Part shown: positions 34,294 to 44,067 of the stretch, piece by piece
Layout: each line of letters starts with the position of its first letter
Numbering within the stretch: position 1 is the stretch's first letter
Origin: an uncultured Tateyamaria sp.
GTDB taxonomy: Bacteria > Pseudomonadota > Alphaproteobacteria > Rhodobacterales > Rhodobacteraceae
NCBI RefSeq assembly: GCF_947488715.1
Contig: NZ_CANLAG010000007.1
Coordinates: 62,001 to 126,000, forward strand
Length of the DNA: 64,000 bases
Reading direction: 5' to 3'
Translations under genes and position numbers: made by a program
Notes under the pieces: generated by a model
The model's input: the letters and a program-made list of their open reading frames with translations, nothing else
Databases searched by the model: none
Told to the model about the DNA's origin: nothing

Positions 34294-37200
34294 TCAGTTC
34301 GCGATGGACTGCACCTGTTGCGTGCTGATGCGGGTGAGGCTGCCGAAGACATGCGACACTTTGTTGTCGGCCCGACGCCGCACCTGACCCTTGCAGATGC
34401 AAGTCAACACGGAGCCGTCTGTCCGCACCAATCTTACATCAGTTTCAAAGGGTTGACCCATAATCAACGCTTTCTGGAAATGCGAGGAGATCTCCGCTCG
34501 CATGTCCGGATCGACCACCTGCAACAGGCTTTCAACCGAGGGTGTATGCACCACGCTGTCGTACCCTACGATGTCGTACATCGACTGGTTCCACAGCGGC
34601 GCGTTGTTCTCGACGTCAAAGGTAAAGAAGCCGATGCCAAGCTCGTCCTGGACCGTTTCCAGGATGTTGAGGCGGATGTTGCGCTCAGTCTCGCTGGCGG
34701 TGTCCCACACGACACCGATCAACTGCGTGGCCTCGCCCTCGGAATTGCGGATCAAAGTGGTCTTGCCGCACACAGACACAATGTGGCCGGAAGGGCCAAA
34801 CACGCGGTGCTCAAACCGCACGCTCCCGCCTTCGCGCAGCAACTGGTCAACCTGCTCTGATGCCTCTACCCGGTCCTCGGGATGGACGAGATTGAGCGCG
34901 TCCTTCCAGGTTGGCATCTCACCGGAATCCGACCGCCCGTAGATCGAAAACATCTCTTGCGACCAAAACAGCTCGTCGGTGTCCATGCTATAGGACCAAT
35001 GCGCCACACGACTGATATCGCTCATCATTTCGACCACACGGCTCAGCGGTTCACTGTCATATTGGGTGATCGTGATCGACAACCCGATCAGTTTGCGGTG
35101 CTGATCGTGAACCGGGGAAATGACCATCGAGTAATACTTGCCGCGCGACAGGATCGGCATGCGTCGGGTCTCTTGCACACGCAAAACGGTATTGGCGATG
35201 GGGGCGAGGGCGGGAAACCCAACAGGTAGATTGAACTGGCTGAGGTGGATGCCCGTCGGCGGAATCTCGGTCAGGCCGAACATCTCCAGCGCGACATTGC
35301 TGAGGCGGCGCACCATCAACGCCTGATCCGCCAAGGCGACCGCATAAGGCGCCGAGGTCATCGTCGCCTCCAACTCCGACGCCAGCGCCTGACGTTCGGC
35401 CGAGCTGATCTGCAGCTCTTCGTTGACGGTCATCAACTCTTCATTCGACGACTGCAATTCCTCGTTCGACGTCTCCAACTCTTCGTTGGTGGCCTGGAAT
35501 TCCTCGTTGGTGGATTGCAGCTCTTCGTTGGCCGATTGCAGTTCTTCATTGGCGGTCTGCAGCTCTTCTATGGTCTGCTGCAAAGCTTCTTGTGTGGCGC
35601 GGATTTCCGTCTCCATCCGCTCGACATAGGCCCTGTGTTCCTCGTCCGAGATATCATCAAGCTGGATGTCCGCCTCTTTCTCGAACTTGGCATTGACGGC
35701 CACGAGACAGTGGGTTTCGCCCCCTTTAGTGCTGGTAAATGGAAAAGTTTGCAATTGCACCCGGTTGCCGACGGGCAGTGAAACCGTGTGCCAGCGTCCG
35801 TCCCGGCGACTGTTGCTGCGCAAAGAGACGGCGATCAGGCTGGCAACCTCGGCGCGCAGCGGTTCGATCAACATCTTGATGTTCAACGCTGTCGACGCCC
35901 CGGCGCGGATTTCCATGAACGGGCTCATGTCACCCAAAATTTCGATGATGTTGCCGTTGCGCGTGCAGATCATACCGTTGGGGGCAACCGTCCGGGCCAG
36001 CGACATTTCTGAAACAGCAGCGGCATCTGCGGTGGCCTTGGTGTTTTTCTGACCACCTCCGGCCGCGGCCTTGCGCTGATAAACGCGGGCGCTGTGGCCC
36101 ACCGCCAACTCGCCGGATATGCCGCGGCGCTTGATAAACACCTTGTCCGCACCCTGCCGCCCTTCGAAAAAGACGCCCATTTCGCCAACGGTCTCGGACG
36201 TGCCAAGAAACAGCAAAGCACCGGCAGACATGGCATAGTGCAAGCGGCTCAGAACACGCTCTTGCAGCGCGAGATTGAAATAAATCAACAGGTTGCGGAT
36301 GCTGACCAGATCAACGTTGATGAACGGCGGGTCCTGAAACACGTTGTGATGGGAAAACAATGTGACGGAGCGCAATTCTGGCCGCACCTTGATCTCGGTG
36401 TCGCCCAGAATGAAATACTCACTCAGCAGCTTGGCGGGAATGTCCTGTGCGGCGGCAATCGGATAGACGCCGCGCCGGGCCACTTCGATGGCGTTCTGGT
36501 CGATGTCGGTGGCAAAAATCTGGACGTTGTTCTTGGCCAATGCTCCAATGCCACCCAAGATTTCGGCAATGGTGATGGCGATGGAATAGGCCTCTTCGCC
36601 TGTGGCACAGCCCACCACCCATACGCGGACAGGACCGCCAGAGCGCCCCTTCAGGCTCAACTCCAGCTCGTGTTCCAGCTTTTCGAACTGATCGGGGTCG
36701 CGGAAAAACCGCGTCACCGAGATCAGAAGGTACCGGTGCAGCGCGTCGACCTCGCTGACGTTGGTGCGGCAATAATCAACGTAGCCATTATAATCTTCGA
36801 TGCCCAAGGCAGTCATGCGGCGGGCAATCCGCCGGTTCAGCGTGTTTTCCTTGTAGTCCGCGAAATCCACCTGCGTGCGGGCCAGAAGGATGCCAAACAA
36901 TTCACCCAGCGGGTTAGGTTGGTCCTGCAACGCACGCAATCCGTCGAAATCACGGGGCCGGGCGAGGATCTTTTCCAGATGGGTCCCGATCTGTTCGGGC
37001 GACAAGGTCAGGTCCACACACCCCGTTTCAATCGCGGATGTGGGCATACCATCGTATTTTGCGCTCGCGGGTTCCTGGGCGATGGTGATGCCACCGGCCT
37101 CCCGTATGGCCTGCATCCCGTAACTGCCGTCGGACCCGGTGCCTGACAGAACAATGCCGAGGCTGCGTTCCCCACATTCGGCGGCGATGCTCTTGAACAG

Positions 37201-37578
37201 GCGATCAGCGGACGGTTTCGGAGAGGCCGCATGCCCCGCCGGGTTGCGCAACCGCAGCACGCCACTTTCCAATGTGACATCACTGTTGGGGGGCGTGACA
37301 TATATCGTGTCGACTTCGGGCACGGTATGCGCCTCAAGCTCGCGCACATTGAGGCGCGTCTCACGGGCGATCAGCGTGGACAGCACGCTTTTGTGCGTGG
37401 GCGACATGTGCTGGGCGACGACATAGATCGCGTTGGCATTCTCAGGCAGGTTCTGCGCCAAGAGCGAGACCGCCTCGAGCCCCCCGGCAGAGGCCGCAAT
37501 GCCAATAACGCGAGGCAGGTTTTGGTCGGATGACGCGACCTCTGCATCGGTTTCATCGCCGTTGTTGTCAGCCGTCAT
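34294..37578 (-). CDS. CheB-CheR-PAS fusion signalling protein
   Basis: 1094 residues. Residues about 20-205 are a CheB methylesterase with catalytic Ser30 (AASAGG), His57 (VAQHMSP) and Asp150 (GTGSDGS). Residues about 215-485 are a CheR methyltransferase (RRMTALG, VTRFFRDPDQFE, VWVVGCATGEEAYSIAI, FATDID). A long coiled coil of repeated (E/Q)LQ(S/T)xNEE heptads spans about 650-730, followed by three PAS domains to the end. There is no histidine-kinase domain, although related fusions often have one. No CheA, CheW or MCP gene is nearby, so it may act on non-chemotaxis signalling. Confidence 0.92.
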   Translation of the reverse strand: MTADNNGDETDAEVASSDQNLPRVIGIAASAGGLEAVSLLAQNLPENANAIYVVAQHMSPTHKSVLSTLIARETRLNVRELEAHTVPEVDTIYVTPPNSDVTLESGVLRLRNPAGHAASPKPSADRLFKSIAAECGERSLGIVLSGTGSDGSYGMQAIREAGGITIAQEPASAKYDGMPTSAIETGCVDLTLSPEQIGTHLEKILARPRDFDGLRALQDQPNPLGELFGILLARTQVDFADYKENTLNRRIARRMTALGIEDYNGYVDYCRTNVSEVDALHRYLLISVTRFFRDPDQFEKLEHELELSLKGRSGGPVRVWVVGCATGEEAYSIAITIAEILGGIGALAKNNVQIFATDIDQNAIEVARRGVYPIAAAQDIPAKLLSEYFILGDTEIKVRPELRSVTLFSHHNVFQDPPFINVDLVSIRNLLIYFNLALQERVLSRLHYAMSAGALLFLGTSETVGEMGVFFEGRQGADKVFIKRRGISGELAVGHSARVYQRKAAAGGGQKNTKATADAAAVSEMSLARTVAPNGMICTRNGNIIEILGDMSPFMEIRAGASTALNIKMLIEPLRAEVASLIAVSLRSNSRRDGRWHTVSLPVGNRVQLQTFPFTSTKGGETHCLVAVNAKFEKEADIQLDDISDEEHRAYVERMETEIRATQEALQQTIEELQTANEELQSANEELQSTNEEFQATNEELETSNEELQSSNEELMTVNEELQISSAERQALASELEATMTSAPYAVALADQALMVRRLSNVALEMFGLTEIPPTGIHLSQFNLPVGFPALAPIANTVLRVQETRRMPILSRGKYYSMVISPVHDQHRKLIGLSITITQYDSEPLSRVVEMMSDISRVAHWSYSMDTDELFWSQEMFSIYGRSDSGEMPTWKDALNLVHPEDRVEASEQVDQLLREGGSVRFEHRVFGPSGHIVSVCGKTTLIRNSEGEATQLIGVVWDTASETERNIRLNILETVQDELGIGFFTFDVENNAPLWNQSMYDIVGYDSVVHTPSVESLLQVVDPDMRAEISSHFQKALIMGQPFETDVRLVRTDGSVLTCICKGQVRRRADNKVSHVFGSLTRISTQQVQSIAN

Positions 37579-37642
37579 GGCAATTCCTTGGTCACGCGGC
37601 GTTCTGCGCGCATGAGAGCGTTTCGAGAGTGCGGCGTGTCCG

Positions 37643-38032
37643 TCACGCCGCCAGACAATACCGGTCAATCAGGGCCAGCAACTTGCCCGGCGACACCGGT
37701 TTGCTGGCAAAACCATCCATGCCCAGTTGTTCAATCCGTGCATCATCGTGGTAATTCACATCAGCGGTAACGGCGATGATCGGCACTTCGCGGGGCGGGT
37801 TTTTCGCCAGGCTGCGAATTTTGCGTGCGGCATCGATGCCGGACAGCACGGGCATGTGCAGATCCATCAGGACCAGACCAAAGGCAGTTGGATCATGAGC
37901 AAGCGTTTCGTACCCTTCGGTACCGTTGGTCGCAATCTCAACAGTGACACCCAGGGTGGCGATGATTTCCTTCATCATGAAGCGCGTGAACTCGTCATCT
38001 TCTACCAGAAGAACTTTCTTCAGGTCACTCAT
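37643..38032 (-). CDS. Single-domain response regulator
   Basis: 129 residues from the ATG at 38032 (MSDLKKVLLVEDDEFTRFMM). Acidic pocket E11/D12/D13, phospho-acceptor Asp57 (LVLMDLHMPVLSG), Thr in IAVTADV and Lys in FASKPVS are present. It overlaps the end of the membrane kinase gene by eight bases, so the kinase is its likely phosphate donor. No output domain. Confidence 0.9.
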   Translation of the reverse strand: MSDLKKVLLVEDDEFTRFMMKEIIATLGVTVEIATNGTEGYETLAHDPTAFGLVLMDLHMPVLSGIDAARKIRSLAKNPPREVPIIAVTADVNYHDDARIEQLGMDGFASKPVSPGKLLALIDRYCLAA

Positions 38033-39503
38033 TTTGGGCCTCCGGTGCATCCGCACTGTGTATCACTAGCAAGAACTCGGTTGTAAAACCATCCCTTTCA
38101 GGTTGAATAACCGTCAGGTCAGCCCCCATCAAATGAGACAATTCGAGGCAAATTGCCAAACCGAGGCCGGATCCTCCATGTGTGCGTTCCAGCCGGGTGT
38201 CAAGTTGCGTAAACCGCTCAAACACCTGTGTACACTGCGCGCGATCAATGCCCGGCCCGGTGTCGGACACCGAAATTTGCAACCCGCCCAGCGGTTCATT
38301 CGTGTCGGGATCGCGAGTTTCTCGGATGCTGATCAGGATCGTCCCGGATTGCGTGAATTTGGCCGCATTGTCCGTCAGGTTGGTGACGATCTGCGTGACA
38401 CGCGCGCCGTCCAATTCGTATTTTTCGCGCAGTGGCGGCTCGAGCTCCAGCACCACTTCGATGTCCTTTTCGTGGAAATGAATCGCGGCATGGGTTGTGT
38501 CTTGCCACTGCTGGGCGAGGCGGCGGATGTCTGTCGGGCGGGTCGAGATCGACACCGCGTTTGAATCCAGCCGCGACATCTCAAGGACATTGTTCAACTG
38601 GTTCAACAACTGCTGTGACGCCCGCGTGGCCACACGGGCATAGTGACGCTGGCGCTCAGGCACGGCTTCGTCGATCTCGATCAGGTGCAGAAACCCGAGA
38701 ATGGCGTTCAGCGGCGTGCGCACCTCGTGGCTCATCGTCCCGATAAAGCTGGAGCGCACCGACAGCGCCTCGCGTGCCTGCGCCTCGCTCTTGCGACGCT
38801 CAGTAATCTCGCTCTTGAGGGCGGCTACATCGTTCTGGACCCGCCGTTCAAACTGCCGAATGGCGGACACGATGTGATCCAGATCGTCGGGTTTGCGGCG
38901 TTTTTCTCGGTCCAGAACCAAAGGCTGCAACGCGGGATCGTCGCCTGTGTTGTCAACATGGCGCGCGACCGTCCGCAAGTGCCGGGTGATCATCCGGTGC
39001 ACCACATAGAGCAACGCAACAGCCGCCAGATACGCCTTGATCAGGTTGGTCATCAATATGACCCAGAACTGTTCGCGCAGATTGTTGATCACCGCCGCAA
39101 GGGTCAGTTCGACCCGCAGCTTGCCCAACTCTTGCGTCACCTGACCATTGCGCGAGTAACTCAGCGGATACACCCGCTGCACCGGCGCCTCGCTGGGCGC
39201 GCCGCGTTCCCAGCGGTGGCCCGTCTGGCTCACCAACTCGACGTGGGTGATGTCCTCATTGCTGGCGATGCCGTCCAGCAGAATGTTCACCTGATCAAAA
39301 TCAAAGGTCCACAACGCCTGTTCCAGCGTCCCGGCCAGCGCCGTTTCGATCTGGGTAAAGACCGCTGTCGCTTCTTCCTTCTGGCGGTTAAAGCTCGTCA
39401 AAAGCTGAATACCGGTTGAGAAAACCGACAACACCGACCCAATCAGCAGTGACGCCAAAACCAGGCGATACCCGAGGGGATCGGTGAAAAATCGTCGTGT
39501 CAT
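38025..39503 (-). CDS. Membrane sensor histidine kinase
   Basis: 492 residues. One membrane helix at about 13-35, a periplasmic segment of about 110 residues, a second helix at about 150-172, then a HAMP-like linker and coiled coil. The H-box FIGTMSHEVRTPLN places the phospho-accepting His at residue 259. HATPase motifs: NLTDNAAKF, DTGPGID, GGSGLGLAICLELSHLMG. The periplasmic domain may contact the binding protein encoded four bases upstream in overlap (ATGA). Confidence 0.92.
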   Translation of the reverse strand: MTRRFFTDPLGYRLVLASLLIGSVLSVFSTGIQLLTSFNRQKEEATAVFTQIETALAGTLEQALWTFDFDQVNILLDGIASNEDITHVELVSQTGHRWERGAPSEAPVQRVYPLSYSRNGQVTQELGKLRVELTLAAVINNLREQFWVILMTNLIKAYLAAVALLYVVHRMITRHLRTVARHVDNTGDDPALQPLVLDREKRRKPDDLDHIVSAIRQFERRVQNDVAALKSEITERRKSEAQAREALSVRSSFIGTMSHEVRTPLNAILGFLHLIEIDEAVPERQRHYARVATRASQQLLNQLNNVLEMSRLDSNAVSISTRPTDIRRLAQQWQDTTHAAIHFHEKDIEVVLELEPPLREKYELDGARVTQIVTNLTDNAAKFTQSGTILISIRETRDPDTNEPLGGLQISVSDTGPGIDRAQCTQVFERFTQLDTRLERTHGGSGLGLAICLELSHLMGADLTVIQPERDGFTTEFLLVIHSADAPEAQNE

Positions 39504-40249
39504 CCGTTTACTTGATCGCTCACATGTCTTTGAAGCAAGGCTTTCAACGTGCCGTCCGCACGCATCTCGGCCAGCGTCGCGTTGAAATCCGCCACAATCT
39601 GCGCACTGCCTTCCAGGTCCGTCCGCACGGCCATGTGCAGGTTCTGAGAGGCCATGGTCCCCGGCACCAGCTCCACCAGATCGTTCAGCGACGGGTCATC
39701 CTTTTCAATGACGTGCCGCAGCACATCGACGCTGTCCAAGGTCAGATCGGCGCGCCCATGCGCCACCATCTGAACGGCCTGCAACGTCGTCGTGACCACC
39801 ATCTTGTCCAGATAATCAGCCCGATCAAATGTCTCTTCGTACAAAAAGCCGTCGCCCACAGCGATCGAATAGGGGCGCAGCGCCTCGACCGAGGTATAGC
39901 TGTGGCCCGCGCCAACCGGCTGCAGCAACTGGATGTCGGTGGCATAGAAGGGGTCGCCATAGGTCAACACCTTGGCCAATTCCGCGTCGGCAAACAGGCT
40001 GCCGACAATGTCGACAGTGCCATTGCGCGCGCCGTCCATGATCCGCGCCCATGGCACAACACGCGTCTCAACCGTATAGCCCGCGCGTTCCAGAACCGCT
40101 TTGATCACGTCCAGCGACATGCCGCCGTCCGGCAGGTTAGGCCCCGAAAACGGTGGCCAGTCATCCGCCACAACCTGCAACACCCGGTCTTGCGCCGCCG
40201 CGAATGTGGCCGTCACCGCCAGAATGGCCGCAAAAACATATTTGATCAT
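39500..40249 (-). CDS. Periplasmic SBP_bac_3 protein, probable sensor partner of the kinase
   Basis: 249 residues with a Sec signal peptide (MIKYVFAAILAVTATFAAAQ). The body is a family-3 solute-binding fold (DDWPPFSGPNLPDGGMSLDVIKAVLERAGYTVETRVVPWARIMDGARNGTVDIVGSLF). No permease or ATPase gene is adjacent; instead it overlaps a membrane histidine kinase gene. It probably presents its ligand to the kinase rather than to a transporter. Confidence 0.85.
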   Translation of the reverse strand: MIKYVFAAILAVTATFAAAQDRVLQVVADDWPPFSGPNLPDGGMSLDVIKAVLERAGYTVETRVVPWARIMDGARNGTVDIVGSLFADAELAKVLTYGDPFYATDIQLLQPVGAGHSYTSVEALRPYSIAVGDGFLYEETFDRADYLDKMVVTTTLQAVQMVAHGRADLTLDSVDVLRHVIEKDDPSLNDLVELVPGTMASQNLHMAVRTDLEGSAQIVADFNATLAEMRADGTLKALLQRHVSDQVNG

Positions 40250-40439
40250 CTTCCGCCTCCCGTTTTGAGTGTATGCCGATAACGCTTCAATAACCGATGC
40301 AATACCAGCCCTAATTTAGTGTTAAGCGCCGCCAAAGATCCTGCGCGCGCGCAGGGGCGGCAGTCCAATTTCCGTCGCCGTGTCCTATCCCCTTGCGCAC
40401 CGCCGCCACCGTGCATAGAAGGGCGCGAATTTCCGATCA

Positions 40440-40456
40440 GCCCCCAGCCTGGGGGC
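40440..40456 (+). promoter_or_regulatory. Perfect inverted repeat in the tig leader
   Basis: GCCCCCAG (40440-40447) and CTGGGGGC (40449-40456) lie 21 bases before the tig start codon. The stem must open a few pairs to form a loop. Only CTTTA follows, so termination is doubtful; it could mark the end of an upstream leader or affect translation. Confidence 0.35.
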
Positions 40457-40477
40457 CTTTACGCTATGGGAGCACAC

Positions 40478-41815
40478 ATGCAGGTCACCGAGACGCTGAA
40501 TGACGGTCTGAAACGCGGCTATGCCATCACCGTGACCGCCGCCGAACTGGACGCCAAGGTCAACGAAAAACTGGTCGAGGCGCAGCCCGAAGTCGAAATG
40601 AAGGGCTTTCGCAAAGGCAAGGTGCCTATGGCGCTGCTGAAAAAGCAGTTCGGTCAACGGCTCATGGGCGAAGCGATGCAGGAAAGCATCGACGGCGCCA
40701 TGTCGGACCATTTTGAGGCGTCGGGCGACCGCCCTGCGATGCAGCCCGAGGTCAAAATGACCAACGAGGACTGGAAAGAGGGCGACGACGTCAACGTCGA
40801 AATGTCCTATGAGGCGCTGCCTGAAATCCCCGAAGTCGACCTGAGCGGCATCACACTGGAACGTCTGGTGGTCAAAGCTGACGACGCCGCGATTGACGAA
40901 ACACTGACATCGCTGGCCGAAAACGCGCAGGACTTCTCCTCCCGCAAAAAGGGCAACAAAGCCGTCGACGGCGACCAGGTTGTCATGGACTTTGTCGGCA
41001 AGGTCGACGGCGAAGCGTTCGAAGGCGGCTCTGCCGAGGACTACCCGCTGGTGCTGGGCTCCAACTCCTTTATCCCCGGTTTCGAGGAACAGCTGATCGG
41101 CTCCAAGGCTGGCGAAGAAAAGGACGTGACCGTCTCTTTCCCCGAGGACTACCAGGCCGAGCATCTGGCCGGCAAAGAGGCCGTGTTCTCCTGCACCATC
41201 AAGGACGTCAAGAAACCGGTTGCGGCCGAAATCGACGACGAGCTGGCCAAGAAATACGGCGCCGAGGACCTCGACGGTCTGAAAACGCGGATCTCCGAAC
41301 AGCTCGAAGGCGAGTACAGCGGTGCCGCCCGCGCGGTGATGAAGCGTGCGCTGCTGGATCAGCTCGACAACATCGTCAGCTTTGACCTGCCGCCCAGCCT
41401 GGTGGACGCCGAGGCCAAGCAGATTGCGCATCAGCTCTGGCACGAGGACAACCCCGAAGTCGAAGGCCACGATCACCCCGAGATCGAGACCACGGACGAA
41501 CACAAGGAACTGGCCGAACGCCGCGTGCGTCTTGGCCTGTTGCTGGCCGAACTGGGTCAAAAGGCCGAAGTCGAAGTGACCGATGCCGAGATGAGCCAAG
41601 CGATCATGCAGCAAGCCCGCCAGTATCCGGGTCAGGAACGTCAGTTCTTTGAATTTGTGCAACAAAACCAGCAGATGCAGCAACAGCTGCGCGCGCCTCT
41701 GTTCGAGGACAAGGTTGTCGACCACATCGTCGAGAATGCCAGCGTCACCGACAAGGACGTGTCCAAGGACGACCTGCAAAAGGCCGTCGAGGCGCTGGAA
41801 GACGACGACAGCTGA
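40478..41815 (+). CDS. tig: Trigger factor
   Basis: 445 residues from the ATG at 40478 ([19 protein letters not shown]). The ribosome-binding tail signature GFRKGKVP is at about residues 43-50. The FKBP-type prolyl isomerase domain spans about 155-245 ([23 protein letters not shown]...[26 protein letters not shown]). The helical chaperone arms follow to the acidic C-terminus. It binds the ribosome exit tunnel and shields nascent chains. It stands alone with a strong terminator behind it. Confidence 0.97.
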   Translation: MQVTETLNDGLKRGYAITVTAAELDAKVNEKLVEAQPEVEMKGFRKGKVPMALLKKQFGQRLMGEAMQESIDGAMSDHFEASGDRPAMQPEVKMTNEDWKEGDDVNVEMSYEALPEIPEVDLSGITLERLVVKADDAAIDETLTSLAENAQDFSSRKKGNKAVDGDQVVMDFVGKVDGEAFEGGSAEDYPLVLGSNSFIPGFEEQLIGSKAGEEKDVTVSFPEDYQAEHLAGKEAVFSCTIKDVKKPVAAEIDDELAKKYGAEDLDGLKTRISEQLEGEYSGAARAVMKRALLDQLDNIVSFDLPPSLVDAEAKQIAHQLWHEDNPEVEGHDHPEIETTDEHKELAERRVRLGLLLAELGQKAEVEVTDAEMSQAIMQQARQYPGQERQFFEFVQQNQQMQQQLRAPLFEDKVVDHIVENASVTDKDVSKDDLQKAVEALEDDDS

Positions 41816-41838
41816 TCTGTCGGCACATGACAGGATCA

Positions 41839-41870
41839 ACAGCCGCGCGGGTTTCTCGCGCGGCTGTTTT
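41839..41870 (+). terminator. Rho-independent terminator of tig
   Basis: ACAGCCGCGCG (41839-41849) pairs with CGCGCGGCTGT (41857-41867) around a 7-base loop, followed by TTTCGTTT. It begins 24 bases after the tig stop codon. Confidence 0.85.
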
Positions 41871-41881
41871 CGTTTGGCGCC

Positions 41882-42430
41882 CTAGAACGCGCGCAGATCG
41901 TCCAGCGTATAGGTCGGCTGGACGGCAAAATCGGGGTCTTCGCGGTGATCCGGGTCGGGGATCAGGCAGTTGCGTCCGCAAACCTGCCGCGCCACCTGAT
42001 TGCGCGCGTCCACATACCACAGCCGCCCACCGGGCGTGGCGACATAGCCATCTGTGCCGTCCTGAATGTCGGTGCGCATATCGTCAAAGGACGGCACTTC
42101 GGTGAAATAGTCGGGGCTGTAGGCGCCGTGCGTGTGATAGGACGCGACCACGACAAACGGCACGCTGCCGGGGGCCGGGGGCAGGCAGGACGACACCTGC
42201 CCACGCCGCGGTGCGGTCGCGACTAACGCGCCGTCTGCACCCAAGCCAATCAAGCCGCAATACTCGCGATCTTCCATGATCGACCGTGGTTGGATGTCGT
42301 TGAACAACCGACTGACAAAGGCCACCTCGTTGTCGGTCTGCGGGACCGGACGCGGGGCCATCTGAATTGTCGCGGGATCGTCGGGCACACAGGCGGCGAG
42401 CACCAGCACCAAGGGCAAAACGTGTTTCAT
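41882..42430 (-). CDS. DUF4329-like lipoprotein
   Basis: 182 residues. The lipobox LVLAAC gives an acylated Cys14. The body (REYCGLIGLGADG, VASYHTHGAYSPDYFTEVPSFDDMRTDIQDGTDGYVATPGG) matches the DUF4329 pattern, which resembles JAB/JAMM peptidases with an HTH motif and downstream Ser and Asp. The spacing between the HTH and Ser-x2-Asp is longer than in classic JAMM metalloproteases, so activity is uncertain. Four other cysteines may form disulfides. It stands alone between tig and the ribosomal operon. Confidence 0.75.
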   Translation of the reverse strand: MKHVLPLVLVLAACVPDDPATIQMAPRPVPQTDNEVAFVSRLFNDIQPRSIMEDREYCGLIGLGADGALVATAPRRGQVSSCLPPAPGSVPFVVVASYHTHGAYSPDYFTEVPSFDDMRTDIQDGTDGYVATPGGRLWYVDARNQVARQVCGRNCLIPDPDHREDPDFAVQPTYTLDDLRAF

Positions 42431-42496
42431 GGCCGCACACTGTCCCGAACCATAGCGCGCGTCAAATCGTGCATGCAGGGGCAGGCGGGCAAACGC

Positions 42497-42527
42497 AAAA
42501 CGCCGCGCCCGGATGTCGGGCGCGGCG
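42497..42527 (-). terminator. Rho-independent terminator of the rpsF-rpsR-rplI operon
   Basis: On the minus strand CGCCGCGCCCG (42527-42517) pairs with CGGGCGCGGCG (42511-42501) around a 5-base loop, followed by TTTTGCGTTT. It lies about 34 bases past the rplI stop. Confidence 0.85.
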
Positions 42528-42560
42528 CTGAATGTCGTGTCCTAAAGATCGCTGATGCGA

Positions 42561-43202
42561 TCAGTCCTTGGGTGTGTCGTCGCCTTCGGCTGCACCGTCT
42601 TCGGATGCGATGCCTGCGGATTCCGCCAGATCTTCGTCATCGGATGCCGCAGCACCGATATCGTCGAACAGTTCCTGAATTTCGAACTCAGCCGCGGCTT
42701 CCTCTTCGGCAGCCAGTTCCTGGATCGACTTACCGGAGGCTTGCAGCTCGGCTTCTTCTTCGGAACGGGCCACGTTCAGCTGGATCACAGCCTCGACCTC
42801 AGGGTGCAGGGTGACGTGCACGGCGTGCAGGCCCAGCTCCTTGATGGGATCGGGGATGACGATCTGCTTGCGGTCCACGGTGAACCCTTCGGCCGTTGCC
42901 ACATCTGCGGCGTCACGTGGTGTGACCGAGCCGTAGAGGTTGCCGCCGTCAGACGCCTGACGAATCACGATGAACTGCTGACCGTTCAGCTTGTCACCAA
43001 GCGCTTCGGCCTCTTTCTTGGTTTCCAAGTTGCGCGCTTCAAGCTGTGCTTTCTGCGCTTCGAAATCCGCGATGTTGGCCTTGGACGCGGTCAGCGCCTT
43101 TTTCTGGGGCAACAGATAGTTGCGGGCATAGCCCGACTTGACGTCAACGACGTCGCCCATCTGACCCAGCTTGGCCACGCGTTCGAGAAGGATAACTTGC
43201 AT
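42561..43202 (-). CDS. rplI: Ribosomal protein bL9
   Basis: 213 residues. The N-terminal domain [32 protein letters not shown] is the L9 signature, and the rRNA-binding C-terminal domain follows to about residue 150. The last 60 residues are an acidic Ala/Glu/Asp-rich tail ([20 protein letters not shown]...) beyond the ordinary 150-residue length; alphaproteobacterial L9 often has such a tail. It is the last gene of the S6-S18-L9 operon. Confidence 0.97.
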   Translation of the reverse strand: MQVILLERVAKLGQMGDVVDVKSGYARNYLLPQKKALTASKANIADFEAQKAQLEARNLETKKEAEALGDKLNGQQFIVIRQASDGGNLYGSVTPRDAADVATAEGFTVDRKQIVIPDPIKELGLHAVHVTLHPEVEAVIQLNVARSEEEAELQASGKSIQELAAEEEAAAEFEIQELFDDIGAAASDDEDLAESAGIASEDGAAEGDDTPKD

Positions 43203-43214
43203 GTCAGTCGCTCC

Positions 43215-43442
43215 TTATTTCACGGCGTAGGGCAGCAGGGCGAGGAAGCGGGCGCGCTTGATGGCACGGGCCAGTTCGCGTTGCTTCTTGGCCGAAACGG
43301 CAGTGATACGGGAGGGCACGATCTTGCCACGCTCAGAGATGTAGCGTTGCAGCAGGCGCGTGTCCTTGTAGTCGATCTTGGGCGCGTTCTCACCGGAGAA
43401 CGGGCAGACCTTGCGACGGCGGAAAAATGGTTTTGCAGCCAT
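43215..43442 (-). CDS. rpsR: Ribosomal protein bS18
   Basis: 75 residues, full length: [27 protein letters not shown]...[43 protein letters not shown], the S18 signature. It pairs with S6 on the 30S platform. It lies 12 bases upstream of rplI and 18 bases downstream of rpsF. Confidence 0.98.
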   Translation of the reverse strand: MAAKPFFRRRKVCPFSGENAPKIDYKDTRLLQRYISERGKIVPSRITAVSAKKQRELARAIKRARFLALLPYAVK

Positions 43443-43460
43443 GGTTTAGCTCCCTCTCTC

Positions 43461-43823
43461 TCAGCGACGCTCGCGGCGGTCGCCGCGGTCACCACGTTCG
43501 TCACGTTTCTGCATCTGGACCGATGGTCCTTCCGCGTGCTCGTCGACTTTGATGGTCAGAACGCGCATGACATCGTCATGCAGGCGCATCAGACGCTCCA
43601 TCTCTTGCACGGCCGCCGCGGGGGCGTCGGTGCGCAGATAGGCATAGTGGCCTTTGCGGTTCTTGTTGATCTTGTAGGCCATGGTCTTCACACCCCAGTA
43701 CTCGTTGTCCACGAGGGTGCCACCATTGTCCGAAAGGACTGTGCCAAAATGTTCGATGAGCCCTTCGGCCTGAGTGTTGCTCAGGTCCTGACGGGCGATC
43801 ATCACATGCTCATAAAGAGGCAT
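43461..43823 (-). CDS. rpsF: Ribosomal protein bS6
   Basis: 120 residues: MPLYEHVMIARQDLSNTQAEGLIEHFG, then KTMAYKINKNRKGHYAYLRTDAPAAAVQEMERLMRLHDDVMRVLTIKVDEH. The C-terminus is a short Arg/Asp/Glu tail (KRDERGDRGDRRERR) common in alphaproteobacterial S6. It is the first gene of the operon. Confidence 0.98.
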   Translation of the reverse strand: MPLYEHVMIARQDLSNTQAEGLIEHFGTVLSDNGGTLVDNEYWGVKTMAYKINKNRKGHYAYLRTDAPAAAVQEMERLMRLHDDVMRVLTIKVDEHAEGPSVQMQKRDERGDRGDRRERR

Positions 43824-43992
43824 GGACGTACTCCACTTGTTTCAAGGCGCATTTCATAGACCGATCCATATGAACCCTGCGGGATGGTCACGAGAGACTG
43901 CGCGGCAAAAAGGTCTTTGCAGGGACGCGTCCGTATACATCGCTGAGCCTGTCGCGCAAGGGCAAATGGCGTTGTGGGCGGTAGGCACGGCC

Positions 43993-44021
43993 TTTTCACG
44001 CAAGGGCCGCATTTTAGTCAA
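43993..44021 (-). promoter_or_regulatory. Candidate promoter of the S6-S18-L9 operon
   Basis: On the minus strand TTGACT (44021-44016), a 17-base spacer and TGAAAA (43998-43993). The leader to rpsF would be about 165 bases, long enough for translational feedback by S6:S18, but I did not identify the binding stem. Confidence 0.4.
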
Positions 44022-44067
44022 GTTTGAACGGGATGATGCAATCAAGTTGTAACGAGGATCTGATTTC

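Noticed and set aside
40319-40477. Possible tRNA gene or upstream extension of tig
   Set aside because: No T-loop (GGTTCGAAT-type) or cloverleaf pairing was found, and the extension lacks homology to trigger factor; the ATG at 40478 gives the family N-terminus.
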